Shown one piece after another: positions 41,277-49,168 of a DNA stretch of 49,707 nt. The notes under the pieces were generated by a model. It ran no database searches, was not told the origin of the DNA, and saw only the letters and a list, made by a program, of their open reading frames with translations. The DNA is from a virus, in IMG/VR virus record IMGVR_UViG_3300015024_000008, positions 1 through 49,707 of that record, one strand, 5' to 3'. The position numbers and the translations under genes were made by a program. The number at the start of each line of letters is the position of its first letter. Position 1 is the stretch's first letter.

Positions 41277-42527
41277 ATGCCAAACATAGATAATCCTGAT
41301 TGGGGTCCTTCCCAGATGTTGATCGTTCCTGATCAAACTCTTTCTCAGGAACAAGTAGCAAAAGGACTTGGACTCGATAGAATTGCTATCGAAGGACTTG
41401 CTCCGCTCAAGGAACAAAGAACAGTCTCTACTTTTATGAGGAAACTGTTGATTACTCTAAGTCAACAGCCCGCTCTAGAGAATGTTCTTCTGACACAAGA
41501 CTATCCTCAAAGCTTAGAACAAGCACCTCGCGTTGTATGGCGCCTAGAAGGTCGTGAAGGCGGAATCGAAGGCCATAATCGGAAAGGCCCGTTTCTTGCA
41601 GAAACGTGGCCTACGGAAGACGGAAGAATCATTGAAAAGTGGATGCAGCCCCAAAGCTTTCAAGTTGCCTTTGAATGCTTCGGTACAGATCCGGATCAAG
41701 CAGAATCTATCAAAGAGTTTATTGAGTTCTTTCTTGTTCGTAATGCCTATGTATGGTCACAAGCAGGAGCACGTCAATTCTTCTTTAACAGTGAAGGTTC
41801 TCATGGTAAATACGTTGCGGGTGGTGCGGCTCAACCCCTTGATAAAAGAACGTTACACTACTGGGGAGCAATGGATGTTGTCTACCTCAATGAAATCAAT
41901 AGGATTGGGGCAATTGAAGTCCTCAATATTATAGATAACATTAATGTATTGACTATCGCTCTTACCCGTGCTAACGATGGAAGTATGGCAGACATCTTTC
42001 CTGTTCCAGGGCCTTTAGTTCTTTTGTTTATCCACGATCATGCAGCACGCTTCTCTATGGATTATATTCCTAATACGGATTATACTTTTGTCATTGATAA
42101 AGAAAAGTATGGTTATCGCTTCTTTCTTAACTGGGTGAGTCAAGGAAAAGTCCCTCTAATTGGATCTACCTACTACGCAACCTACATCAAAACAAACGAA
42201 GGAGAAACAATAATCACCGATGAGTATGAAGGAAACTCAAGTACAGCTGACGGAACTTCTGGACGAAGAAAGCGGCGGGGGATCATAGAAGGACGTGCTG
42301 CGATTGCTCCAAGGATACTGGGGCAAGAAGTAGATGCCACAGACCCGACGCGTGGAATGCCGATCATCTTCCCGAGAGACGATAATCATCTTGAAACGCC
42401 AGGTTTATCGCCTAATGTCCTTGATGCCCTTTCTCGGGCCAATATCCAAGTCGCTGCTGTCCTGGACCCGTCCCGTATTCCTGGACTTGTACCCGGAAGC
42501 GCATTCTCTCCCCCAGGAACATCCTGA
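41277..42527 (+). CDS. Hypothetical tail protein between two sheath genes (416 aa)
   Basis: AAGG lies just upstream. Mixed alpha/beta; residues about 70-220 contain WRLEGREGGIEG and FQVAFECFGTDPDQAESIKEF, strand-helix patterns that resemble tail terminator or neck proteins. C-terminal residues are Pro-rich. Conserved location between the two sheath-like genes. No firm family. Confidence 0.6.
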   Translation: MPNIDNPDWGPSQMLIVPDQTLSQEQVAKGLGLDRIAIEGLAPLKEQRTVSTFMRKLLITLSQQPALENVLLTQDYPQSLEQAPRVVWRLEGREGGIEGHNRKGPFLAETWPTEDGRIIEKWMQPQSFQVAFECFGTDPDQAESIKEFIEFFLVRNAYVWSQAGARQFFFNSEGSHGKYVAGGAAQPLDKRTLHYWGAMDVVYLNEINRIGAIEVLNIIDNINVLTIALTRANDGSMADIFPVPGPLVLLFIHDHAARFSMDYIPNTDYTFVIDKEKYGYRFFLNWVSQGKVPLIGSTYYATYIKTNEGETIITDEYEGNSSTADGTSGRRKRRGIIEGRAAIAPRILGQEVDATDPTRGMPIIFPRDDNHLETPGLSPNVLDALSRANIQVAAVLDPSRIPGLVPGSAFSPPGTS

Positions 42528-42607
42528 TCTCTGTACTGCCTTAAAACGTAGTGCGAAATAGTATATAGCCCGTTTCGCCATCACAATCCCGTCTGGAGCA
42601 CAACACA

Positions 42608-44356
42608 ATGGATTTCAATACTCTCCCCGGCACACGGTTCATTCTAAATGACTCAACAATGTCGGTTGGCCCTCCGCCTGCATCAGGCGATGCCATTTTA
42701 ATCATAGGCTGCGCGCTGGACGGCCCGGTAAACGTGCCGATCAGTCTTCAGAGCCTTTCCAACCTTGAATCTCTCTTTGGACCTTCAATGTTTGATGATA
42801 CCTACCGATCTGCTGACGGTGTGGTAACTACAAACGGTGTTACCACAGACACAAATAAAGGAACTTATGCTTATAACAGTCTGCTTAAAGCCTGTGCAGA
42901 AGTCATTCAGGGTGGTGGTTCCAACATCATTCTAGTTCGAGTTGGTGGTACCCTTGCAACAAGTGGTGCTTCCTCGCCTTCTGGTATTCTGGGCGGAGCA
43001 ACTGCACAGGCATTCTTCCCCGGCGCAGTTTACAATGGTGCAACACTTACTGCAGTATCGGATGCAGTCAATGGTACTACGATCACGATCGTGAATCAGC
43101 CAATAACTAAAGGCAATCAAGGTGTTGTCTTTAAGTACCCTGCAGCACTTAACTACGGTCAAGTCTGCCAGCAGTTCAATCAAAATCGCCAAAACAAGAC
43201 GTTCCAGTTGAAGATTTCTCCTGCAATTGCTTCTGGCACTGCACGAAGTAATCCTGTATCTATCGCAAGTGCAACACTCTCAGGTGGTACAAACGGAACG
43301 ACAGCACCAGGTGATGATTTCTATAACAACAAAGTAGGAATCTATACTGCAATGACTCAGCCTTTGGGTACCTTCGAGCAAATCTCTGGTATTAACGCAG
43401 ATATACTTGTTACTGCAGACCTTTATGCAGACGATGACATCAGTAACAGCGCAACTCAGTCGTTCCTGAGAAGCCTGGGAATTCTGTGCTATGAGCAAGG
43501 CCGTGACAACTATCCTATGCTGGCTTTTATTGGAACTCGCCCTCTGACAGACACAAGCCGTGTTGGAATCCAGAACAACGTTAATCAGCTTATAACGGTT
43601 AACCAAGGCATATACGATGACGTTCCAAGCAGAAAAGTCAACGTAGCTCAGTTCATTCAGTCAGGAATTCCTTATCAGGATCCTGAAATGACTGGTGTAC
43701 AAAACATTGATCTAGGACGGTATCTTACTATTGTCGCAGGTCCTGATCTGGTCTACTCGTCCTCGAGTCTTGGTTCCTACGTAGGAAGTGGTGCAACATT
43801 CCTTGCTGGTATGGTCTCTAGTAGAGTCCCTCAGCAGGCTCTGACAAATCAGCCTCTAGGAAATGGTGTAGCGCTTGCCTATCAATTCACAAAGTCTCAG
43901 CGTAATCTTCTAAATGCTGGTGTTAATTATACTGGACAAGGTGATGGACTGGGTGGAGGTGCTTATGTTACCTTCACACTTCGTCAACCTGGTCAAGCTC
44001 AAGTCGTTGTAACGGAAGACGTTACAGCAGCTTCTCGTTCCAGTTCATTCACAAACATTCAGTTGATGCGTATTGTTCAGTCCTGTGAGCGTGTTGTCGA
44101 AAGCATCACTCAGCAGTTTATCGGACAAGCAAACGATCCTGGGACAGTTGCAACATTGGAAAGCCAGTTGCAAAGCGGACTTGATGTTGTTGCTGGACAA
44201 GGTGCTCTCTTCGGAGGCCGCAGATCTGGTTACGACTTCACAATTGGATCTAGTACTCTTGACGGACAGCTCGGAATCATTCGAATCTCCATGTGGCTTC
44301 GCCCTGCACGTGAACTGAGACGGATCGAAACGACTGTTACTGTCAGAAACAACTAA
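42608..44356 (+). CDS. Tail sheath protein (582 aa)
   Basis: GGAG upstream. N-terminal AILIIGCALDGPVNVPISLQS followed by 'LESLFGPSMFDDT' is the sheath signature. A repeat-prone Gly/Thr-rich middle (AKGG, SPSGILGGAT) follows, then 'LGSYVGSGATFLAGMVSSRVPQ' and a C-terminal domain (LQSGLDVVAGQGALFGGRR, GIIRISMWLRPARELRRIETT). Likely the main contractile sheath subunit. Confidence 0.85.
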   Translation: MDFNTLPGTRFILNDSTMSVGPPPASGDAILIIGCALDGPVNVPISLQSLSNLESLFGPSMFDDTYRSADGVVTTNGVTTDTNKGTYAYNSLLKACAEVIQGGGSNIILVRVGGTLATSGASSPSGILGGATAQAFFPGAVYNGATLTAVSDAVNGTTITIVNQPITKGNQGVVFKYPAALNYGQVCQQFNQNRQNKTFQLKISPAIASGTARSNPVSIASATLSGGTNGTTAPGDDFYNNKVGIYTAMTQPLGTFEQISGINADILVTADLYADDDISNSATQSFLRSLGILCYEQGRDNYPMLAFIGTRPLTDTSRVGIQNNVNQLITVNQGIYDDVPSRKVNVAQFIQSGIPYQDPEMTGVQNIDLGRYLTIVAGPDLVYSSSSLGSYVGSGATFLAGMVSSRVPQQALTNQPLGNGVALAYQFTKSQRNLLNAGVNYTGQGDGLGGGAYVTFTLRQPGQAQVVVTEDVTAASRSSSFTNIQLMRIVQSCERVVESITQQFIGQANDPGTVATLESQLQSGLDVVAGQGALFGGRRSGYDFTIGSSTLDGQLGIIRISMWLRPARELRRIETTVTVRNN

Positions 44357-44378
44357 TCAACTACCACACCACTGGAGG

Positions 44379-44392
44379 CTGTCATGTGACAG
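44379..44392. repeat. Dispersed 14-bp palindrome, copy 9 (TG centre)
   Basis: CTGTCATGTGACAG, extended by GGAGG...CCTCC to a 24-nt perfect hairpin (44374-44397), between sheath and tube genes. Confidence 0.88.
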
Positions 44393-44416
44393 CCTCCACC
44401 CCAGGAGATATTTTCA

Positions 44417-45229
44417 ATGGCATCCTATCAAGTCAATACGTCCGCTTCAGGCCTTGCGGCGGCGAACTTTAATAAAGGCATCGAGAGCTATGGCTCCTTT
44501 GCAGGTACGGATATTACTGCACACATCAACCATGTACAAATCGGCACATTGATGGGTGTTTCGTATACGATCCACACCGAGAAGCAAGCACAGTACACGT
44601 TTGGATCCCGTAATGTGCGTCGGTTCACGACGGGCAAACGAGGGATTGCAGGAACACTCGTATTCAATACATTTGACCGCAGTGCGTTGATCGCAGTATT
44701 TGCCGGTTCAAATAACATTGGTGAACCTCTACTGGGCTCTTTCAACGAAAACGGCAACTCACCCTCCCTTGCAGTCAATGGACATCGGTTCGGGCAAACT
44801 GGAGCAGATCTTGGACCGTTCCGTATTCCCTACGCGCTTGACTTCTTTGCCGAAGATGAAAAAGTAGGAAGCAGCTCGGACCTTCAGCAAATCACTTCCA
44901 ATTTTGTAAGTACCATTGGCAAGGAAATTAACAATGCCTATGCAAATGCTTTTACTGTCCCGCTTGACTATGCAGATCAACTTCCTCCTTTCGATGTGAC
45001 ACTGACAATGCTTGATAATCAAGGCGCCGGTGCGTATATGGTTATCGGTGGTGTCGAAGTTATGAATGAAGGCGGTGGTTTTACCGTAGATGATCTTACA
45101 AATCAGACAGCGTATACTTATGTTGCTAGGTATATTCGGCCTCTGAGCCCAATCACTGGAGCTATAAATGCTAAAGCCGGTGGCAAGGGAGATACTGTTA
45201 GCATTGCCTCTGCAACAGGTAGTAACTAA
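44417..45229 (+). CDS. Tail tube-like protein 1 (270 aa)
   Basis: AGGAG upstream. Contains RRFTTGKRGIAGTLVFNTFDRSALI (about 76-100) and LPPFDVTLTMLDNQGAGAYMVIGGVEVMNEG (about 195-225), the two strand blocks shared with the proteins at 46160 and 47236. It follows the sheath directly, as tube genes do in contractile-tail phages. The tube protein lines the DNA channel; the other two copies may be baseplate-proximal tube initiators. Confidence 0.72.
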   Translation: MASYQVNTSASGLAAANFNKGIESYGSFAGTDITAHINHVQIGTLMGVSYTIHTEKQAQYTFGSRNVRRFTTGKRGIAGTLVFNTFDRSALIAVFAGSNNIGEPLLGSFNENGNSPSLAVNGHRFGQTGADLGPFRIPYALDFFAEDEKVGSSSDLQQITSNFVSTIGKEINNAYANAFTVPLDYADQLPPFDVTLTMLDNQGAGAYMVIGGVEVMNEGGGFTVDDLTNQTAYTYVARYIRPLSPITGAINAKAGGKGDTVSIASATGSN

Positions 45230-45278
45230 TCTGCTTTGATTTGCGAAGATGATTAGATACACCTCTATATAATCGAGT

Positions 45279-45309
45279 TACAGACCCTGCGAACTTCGCA
45301 GGGTCTGTA
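45279..45309 (+). terminator. 15-bp hairpin after tube gene
   Basis: TACAGACCCTGCGAA and TTCGCAGGGTCTGTA flank a single C (in RNA, a small loop), 49 nt after the tube gene stop, then CTATTTC. It shares the CCCTGCGA/CGCAGGG core with the minus-strand cassettes at 5375 and 5860. Strong stem; probable terminator. Confidence 0.75.
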
Positions 45310-45327
45310 CTATTTCTGCCGATAACT

Positions 45328-45356
45328 TTGACAGCAGACTAAAACAATGTTATAAT
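45328..45356 (+). promoter_or_regulatory. Perfect sigma70 consensus promoter
   Basis: TTGACA (45328-45333), 17-bp spacer, TATAAT (45351-45356). No mismatch to the bacterial housekeeping consensus, unusual for a phage that may carry its own polymerase. Predicted transcription start near 45362-45364. Confidence 0.9.
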
Positions 45357-45360
45357 GCTA

Positions 45361-45530
45361 TAGAAGTACTCGGTTCTCCGATCTTCTATATTCCGCCACA
45401 CAAAGCGGAATATGTTCAAGCTTCGGTAACGGAAGTAAGAATATGTTCCATTCCTAGTTTTGGCGAACGAAGAATGGAAATGTTGTAGGCCGGGATGCTT
45501 CTAGAGCCGCAAAGCATCCCGGCCATTTAT
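45361..45530 (+). ncRNA. Candidate structured non-coding RNA
   Basis: About 165 nt starting at the consensus promoter and folding into five successive hairpins: TAGAAG...CTTCTA (45361-45388); ATATTCCGC/GCGGAATAT (45388-45413); CTTC...GAAG (45421-45435); TTCCATTC/GAATGGAA (45446-45479); and a 12-bp GC-rich terminator (45488-45524) followed by ATTTAT. It lies in a 316-bp gap with no gene. It could be a trans-acting small RNA, or a leader of the downstream gene at 45546 whose start follows 22 nt after the terminator. Confidence 0.7.
45488..45528 (+). terminator. GC-rich hairpin ending the candidate RNA
   Basis: GGCCGGGATGCT (45488-45499) pairs perfectly with AGCATCCCGGCC (45513-45524), 13-nt loop, followed by ATTTAT. 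Confidence 0.7.
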
Positions 45531-45545
45531 CCGTTAAGAAGTATT

Positions 45546-46163
45546 ATGACCTACACACTAAACAACCTGTGCCTTATTGTATCTTCTGCACCAGACACTC
45601 TGGCATATGGAATGACTAACGCACAAAATGAACTCAATAGTGTCTGTAGTCTTCCCTGCTGGAATCTTCCTATCACTAAACCAGATATCTTGTTTCGTTT
45701 GAGCAGCTCTAAACTTCTCTCTGATGTTATCTCACTACAAGAGTCTTACACAGCAAGACTTGGAGACTCTCTAAGATTTGGTGCTTGGATGGATATTACC
45801 TCTAAACTCCCTTTATCTTCCTACGTAGTCGCTGCACATTCTTTTAATCAGCTCTGTAAAAAGGCAAAGATAGAGAAACCTATCTTTCTCTTTTCTACAC
45901 TTCGTCCTGAGCCTTTTCATAGCTTTGATCTTTCTATGCCTGCCGGCATAGGGGCTTTTCTCCAGATAATTCCCCAGGATAGTTTAGTATTCATCTCTTG
46001 TCCAGAAACCTTATGTTATAAACTTATGGCCTCTTTTGCTAATATCTCGATGTTATCCCCCAAAGGACAACACCAATTGTTTATTGGTAAAGAGACTCTC
46101 GAAATACATTCTCAGAGTGGAGCAGAAACGGAGTTTCTTGCTCCGTGGTGGGGTACAAAATGA
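45546..46163 (+). CDS. Hypothetical tail-cluster protein (205 aa)
   Basis: Start 45546 (MTYTLNNLCLIVSSAP), just downstream of the candidate RNA; the longer frame would overlap the hairpin. An AAGAAG lies upstream. It is Ser/Leu/Cys-rich and mixed alpha/beta, with no recognised motif. The stop overlaps the next start as ATGA. Function unknown. Confidence 0.65.
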   Translation: MTYTLNNLCLIVSSAPDTLAYGMTNAQNELNSVCSLPCWNLPITKPDILFRLSSSKLLSDVISLQESYTARLGDSLRFGAWMDITSKLPLSSYVVAAHSFNQLCKKAKIEKPIFLFSTLRPEPFHSFDLSMPAGIGAFLQIIPQDSLVFISCPETLCYKLMASFANISMLSPKGQHQLFIGKETLEIHSQSGAETEFLAPWWGTK

Positions 46164-47239
46164 GTGAGCGTTTCTTCTATAATGACACACAATCTCGGAG
46201 TGATGTTCACTCTATTAATGCTACGGATTTGCAAGCAGTAATTGCCCTTCCTACCGGACAGATATTAGAGCTTGCAACACTCTCTATGATGTCTCTTTCT
46301 ACACACCGTGACGGCTTTCCTGTTACTTCTCTTGGCTACGTAGGACCTAAAGGGTTTACCCGTGGACATCGACTTACTGCAGGTACTCTTGTCTTCTCTG
46401 TTTTCGAACGAAGTGCTTTTACTAAACTGATGAATCCTTTAGAGGCTCCTACCGGTTACGTAAACGCAGCCTCTCGAGAGAAAAAGACAGAGATTAAAAG
46501 TGCATTCTACAATATGCACGCCGACGAACTTCCACCCTTTGATATCCATATCATCTATGCAAACTCTGATGGTCTGCTTTGCTATGAAGCACTCCTTGGC
46601 GTTGTTATTGTGGATCAAGGATCTGTGCGTTCTATGGATCTTATTCAGATTCAAGAAAGCTATGCGTACATGGCGACAGATCATATTCCCATTCAGCGTT
46701 TAGAGACGTTGGCGAGCTCAGGTTCGAATACTACAAAGCAACCTCCAGTCGTTCGTATTACTCCTACTAAAGTTCTCAATCAAATCAAATCGCAAGATAT
46801 TCCTAATTATACTCCTGAATATCAGTGGGTAAGACGAGGAGAGAGTAAGATATTTCCTACTTCTGTTCATATAAACAATCCAAATAGTAATCTAAATGGC
46901 CCAGACTCTCACTATACGCAACAAACCTGGAGAGACCGTTGGGAGATACGTTCTCAAGGTAGTGTCGTTGCTCACGGTTTCAAACGTATTCCAGATCCTT
47001 TGGGGTGGCTTGTAGAAAGAGATAATGCAGGACCAGGAGATGGAGACGCAAACTGTGCCGACACTCTTACCCTTAAAATTACTATTCCTGATAGTTTTAT
47101 GGCCCGTCTCGGAAACTATGTTGCTACTTACGAAGATGGATTCCTTGGTCAGTTTACAAACAATACTTCTCGTTTTGCAACAACAAGTTTTAGTATTGCC
47201 CCGCACGACTACGTAACCGCTGGAGGACAAAACACATGA
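46160..47239 (+). CDS. Tail tube-like protein 2 with extra C-terminal domain (359 aa)
   Basis: It starts as ATGA. The N-terminal half repeats the tube-like motif FTRGHRLTAGTLVFSVFERSAF (about 73-94) and LPPFDIHIIYANSDGLLCYEALLGVVIVDQG. The C-terminal part (about 230-355, WRDRWEIRSQGSVVAH, TLTLKITIPDSFMARLGNYVAT) is an added beta-rich domain. It is likely a tube paralogue specialised for the tube end, as gp54/gp48-like proteins are in T4. Confidence 0.62.
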   Translation: MSERFFYNDTQSRSDVHSINATDLQAVIALPTGQILELATLSMMSLSTHRDGFPVTSLGYVGPKGFTRGHRLTAGTLVFSVFERSAFTKLMNPLEAPTGYVNAASREKKTEIKSAFYNMHADELPPFDIHIIYANSDGLLCYEALLGVVIVDQGSVRSMDLIQIQESYAYMATDHIPIQRLETLASSGSNTTKQPPVVRITPTKVLNQIKSQDIPNYTPEYQWVRRGESKIFPTSVHINNPNSNLNGPDSHYTQQTWRDRWEIRSQGSVVAHGFKRIPDPLGWLVERDNAGPGDGDANCADTLTLKITIPDSFMARLGNYVATYEDGFLGQFTNNTSRFATTSFSIAPHDYVTAGGQNT

Positions 47240-48255
47240 GTGCTGTAGATCAATACCTTGCCTCTCGCTCTCTCCAAGTTGCTTCTTCGGATGGAGGAAG
47301 ACCTACTTTCCGAACACTAAACCAATACAATCAAACATATTGGGGTGGGTTAGATGCCGCTATCTACTTCGATGATCTCTACATAGGAGAAGTTATCGCG
47401 CTTCACTACGAAGAGCAAGAATCTGTATATCCTTTGTTTGGTTACTCAGATTTCGTAAAACGTGGTACAATCCATGGAGCTCGGAGAGTGATGGGACAAT
47501 TCACCATTAACTTCCAGCAAGCTTTGATGATGTATCTTATTCTAGAACACATCCGGGCGGGAGGAGGCACTGAAGCAGAGTTAGAATCTTTTATTCCTGT
47601 CAGAGATTCTCCTGTAAAGCTAACTTCTACCTCTGTCCCTCAGAATAGTAAAGCAGCAATTGCTTCTGGAGTAAACATGCTTGCTCCCGAAGCTGTAAGT
47701 CGCTTAAGCGAACTTTCAGCCTATGACTATAGTTCTGAGAATGCTCAGTCTACTCGAATGACTTCTGCCATTCGTAAAGTTAAATCTGCTACACTCAATA
47801 ACATCGCTTCCAATGCACAAAGGCTAAAAGAGCAGTTTAAATGGACTGCACCAGGATACTCTGGTATTGATGCCAATAACCCTGGTGCTACTATCATGCA
47901 AGCAGTGCAAAACTCTATCTATGCACAAGGCTATCAATCTAAATACGAAACTGAATCAGGTTTTACTATCGGGATTGTACTTGGAGAAACCGATCTGAAT
48001 AAGTATGAAGGAACCTATCGAGGCACTTCTTCTGTGCTTATTCCGACAGACTTTGATGAAGCCTACTTTAAAGCAGCAGCACACATGGATAAAAGTGATG
48101 TTGCAGCTGCGCTTCAAGAGATGCCTCCTGCAACTGTTCTGCAGATTACCGGAGTAGACATTACAGGTCATGGAATGACTATCGACGACAGTGGAAGACC
48201 ATTGCTGCAAACTTACAGCTTTATTGCCTCAGATATCACTACTAAGCTCTCATAA
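47236..48255 (+). CDS. Tail tube-like protein 3 (339 aa)
   Basis: It starts as ATGA. YFDDLYIGEVIALHYEEQES, YSDFVKRGTIHGARRVMGQF and ISG-like 'TGHGMTIDDSGRPLLQTYSF' repeat the strand pattern of the tube-like pair, with the FDRSA motif less conserved. A helical insertion (about 130-200) lies between the blocks. Probably a third member of the tube/baseplate-initiator family. Confidence 0.55.
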   Translation: MSAVDQYLASRSLQVASSDGGRPTFRTLNQYNQTYWGGLDAAIYFDDLYIGEVIALHYEEQESVYPLFGYSDFVKRGTIHGARRVMGQFTINFQQALMMYLILEHIRAGGGTEAELESFIPVRDSPVKLTSTSVPQNSKAAIASGVNMLAPEAVSRLSELSAYDYSSENAQSTRMTSAIRKVKSATLNNIASNAQRLKEQFKWTAPGYSGIDANNPGATIMQAVQNSIYAQGYQSKYETESGFTIGIVLGETDLNKYEGTYRGTSSVLIPTDFDEAYFKAAAHMDKSDVAAALQEMPPATVLQITGVDITGHGMTIDDSGRPLLQTYSFIASDITTKLS

Positions 48256-48258
48256 CAA

Positions 48259-48272
48259 CTGTCACATGACAG
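48259..48272. repeat. Dispersed 14-bp palindrome, copy 10 (CA centre)
   Basis: CTGTCACATGACAG, 3 bases after the stop of the third tube-like gene and before the chaperone-like gene. Confidence 0.85.
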
Positions 48273-48287
48273 ACTAAGGAATATACT

Positions 48288-49166
48288 ATGATTGATCATA
48301 CCGAGAAACACAGTCCCGAAACCCTTGAGGCTCCGACAGAAGAGAAGCCTAAAGAGACAATTGTTCCAATGCCAGAAGCCCCAGTGCTAGAAGCTCCACC
48401 AGAAGTTATAGTACCAGAAGTCCCGGCACAGCCACAACCAGAAGTACCGCCTACCTCCGAAGCTGCAGAAGCATGGCCGAAGCTGACTGCAGAAAGAATT
48501 GCAGAGTGTAAAGTACTTAACCAAGGACGACCTGTATATCTCTATGATCAGCTTGGCGTTGTAATCGTTTATAAGAGTCTTATCGGATCAGAATATAACG
48601 AATTGTCAGATATCTTCCGTAAAGAAGGAGAGAAATCAACATCAGAACGTCAAGACGAGCAGTACGCCTCTTTTGCTACTCTGTGGCCTCGTCTCCCTGA
48701 TGACTGGTTCCAGTCGGCTCTTGCAGGTCATGCACAGACTCTTGCACTGCTAGTGCGTCAGCAATCAGGTATCTCTTTCCTCTCTAATGATGGACGCGTT
48801 ATTGGCAAACATCTTATGACGGAAGAGATTGATGCAAAAGATCAGGCGGCACCAGAAGAACCAACAGAAGACGAGATCAAAGCCATTCGTGCTTTGTCTC
48901 CTGGTAATAAACTATTCCTTGCAACCTATCCTGATGCTTCTCAGAACCTTTTCATTCCGCTACCCCGAATCGAATGGACAAGTATCAATAAGCGTATGGA
49001 GAAAGATCCAGATCTCGATCCTGCACTGGAAGTTGCAAGGTTCTGTACTAAATGGCCTGCCGTTCCTAACTGGGACAATGAGATTGCAGGAAAGATCAAT
49101 ATGCTATTCAATGAAATCATGAAGCAATCTGGATTCAACCTGGAACCCACCATCGTCGAACTCTAA
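48288..49166 (+). CDS. Candidate tail assembly chaperone (292 aa)
   Basis: AAGGA upstream. A Pro/Glu/Ala-rich N-terminal tail (1-62) precedes a helical domain (YDQLGVVIVYKSLIGSEYNELSD; LWPRLPDDWFQSALAG; ALSPGNKLFLATYPDASQNL). Size, helical make-up and position just before the expected tape-measure region match tail chaperones. The next gene lies in the -1 frame, 2 nt after the stop, but I see no clear slippery heptamer. Confidence 0.5.
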   Translation: MIDHTEKHSPETLEAPTEEKPKETIVPMPEAPVLEAPPEVIVPEVPAQPQPEVPPTSEAAEAWPKLTAERIAECKVLNQGRPVYLYDQLGVVIVYKSLIGSEYNELSDIFRKEGEKSTSERQDEQYASFATLWPRLPDDWFQSALAGHAQTLALLVRQQSGISFLSNDGRVIGKHLMTEEIDAKDQAAPEEPTEDEIKAIRALSPGNKLFLATYPDASQNLFIPLPRIEWTSINKRMEKDPDLDPALEVARFCTKWPAVPNWDNEIAGKINMLFNEIMKQSGFNLEPTIVEL

Positions 49167-49168
49167 TC

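Noticed and set aside
45361-45530. tRNA or tmRNA at the structured RNA locus
   Set aside because: No acceptor-stem/anticodon/T-loop arrangement and no 3' CCA; five simple hairpins instead.
2546-48272. The 14-bp palindromes as a CRISPR array
   Set aside because: Copies are kilobases apart with genes between them and no regular spacers.
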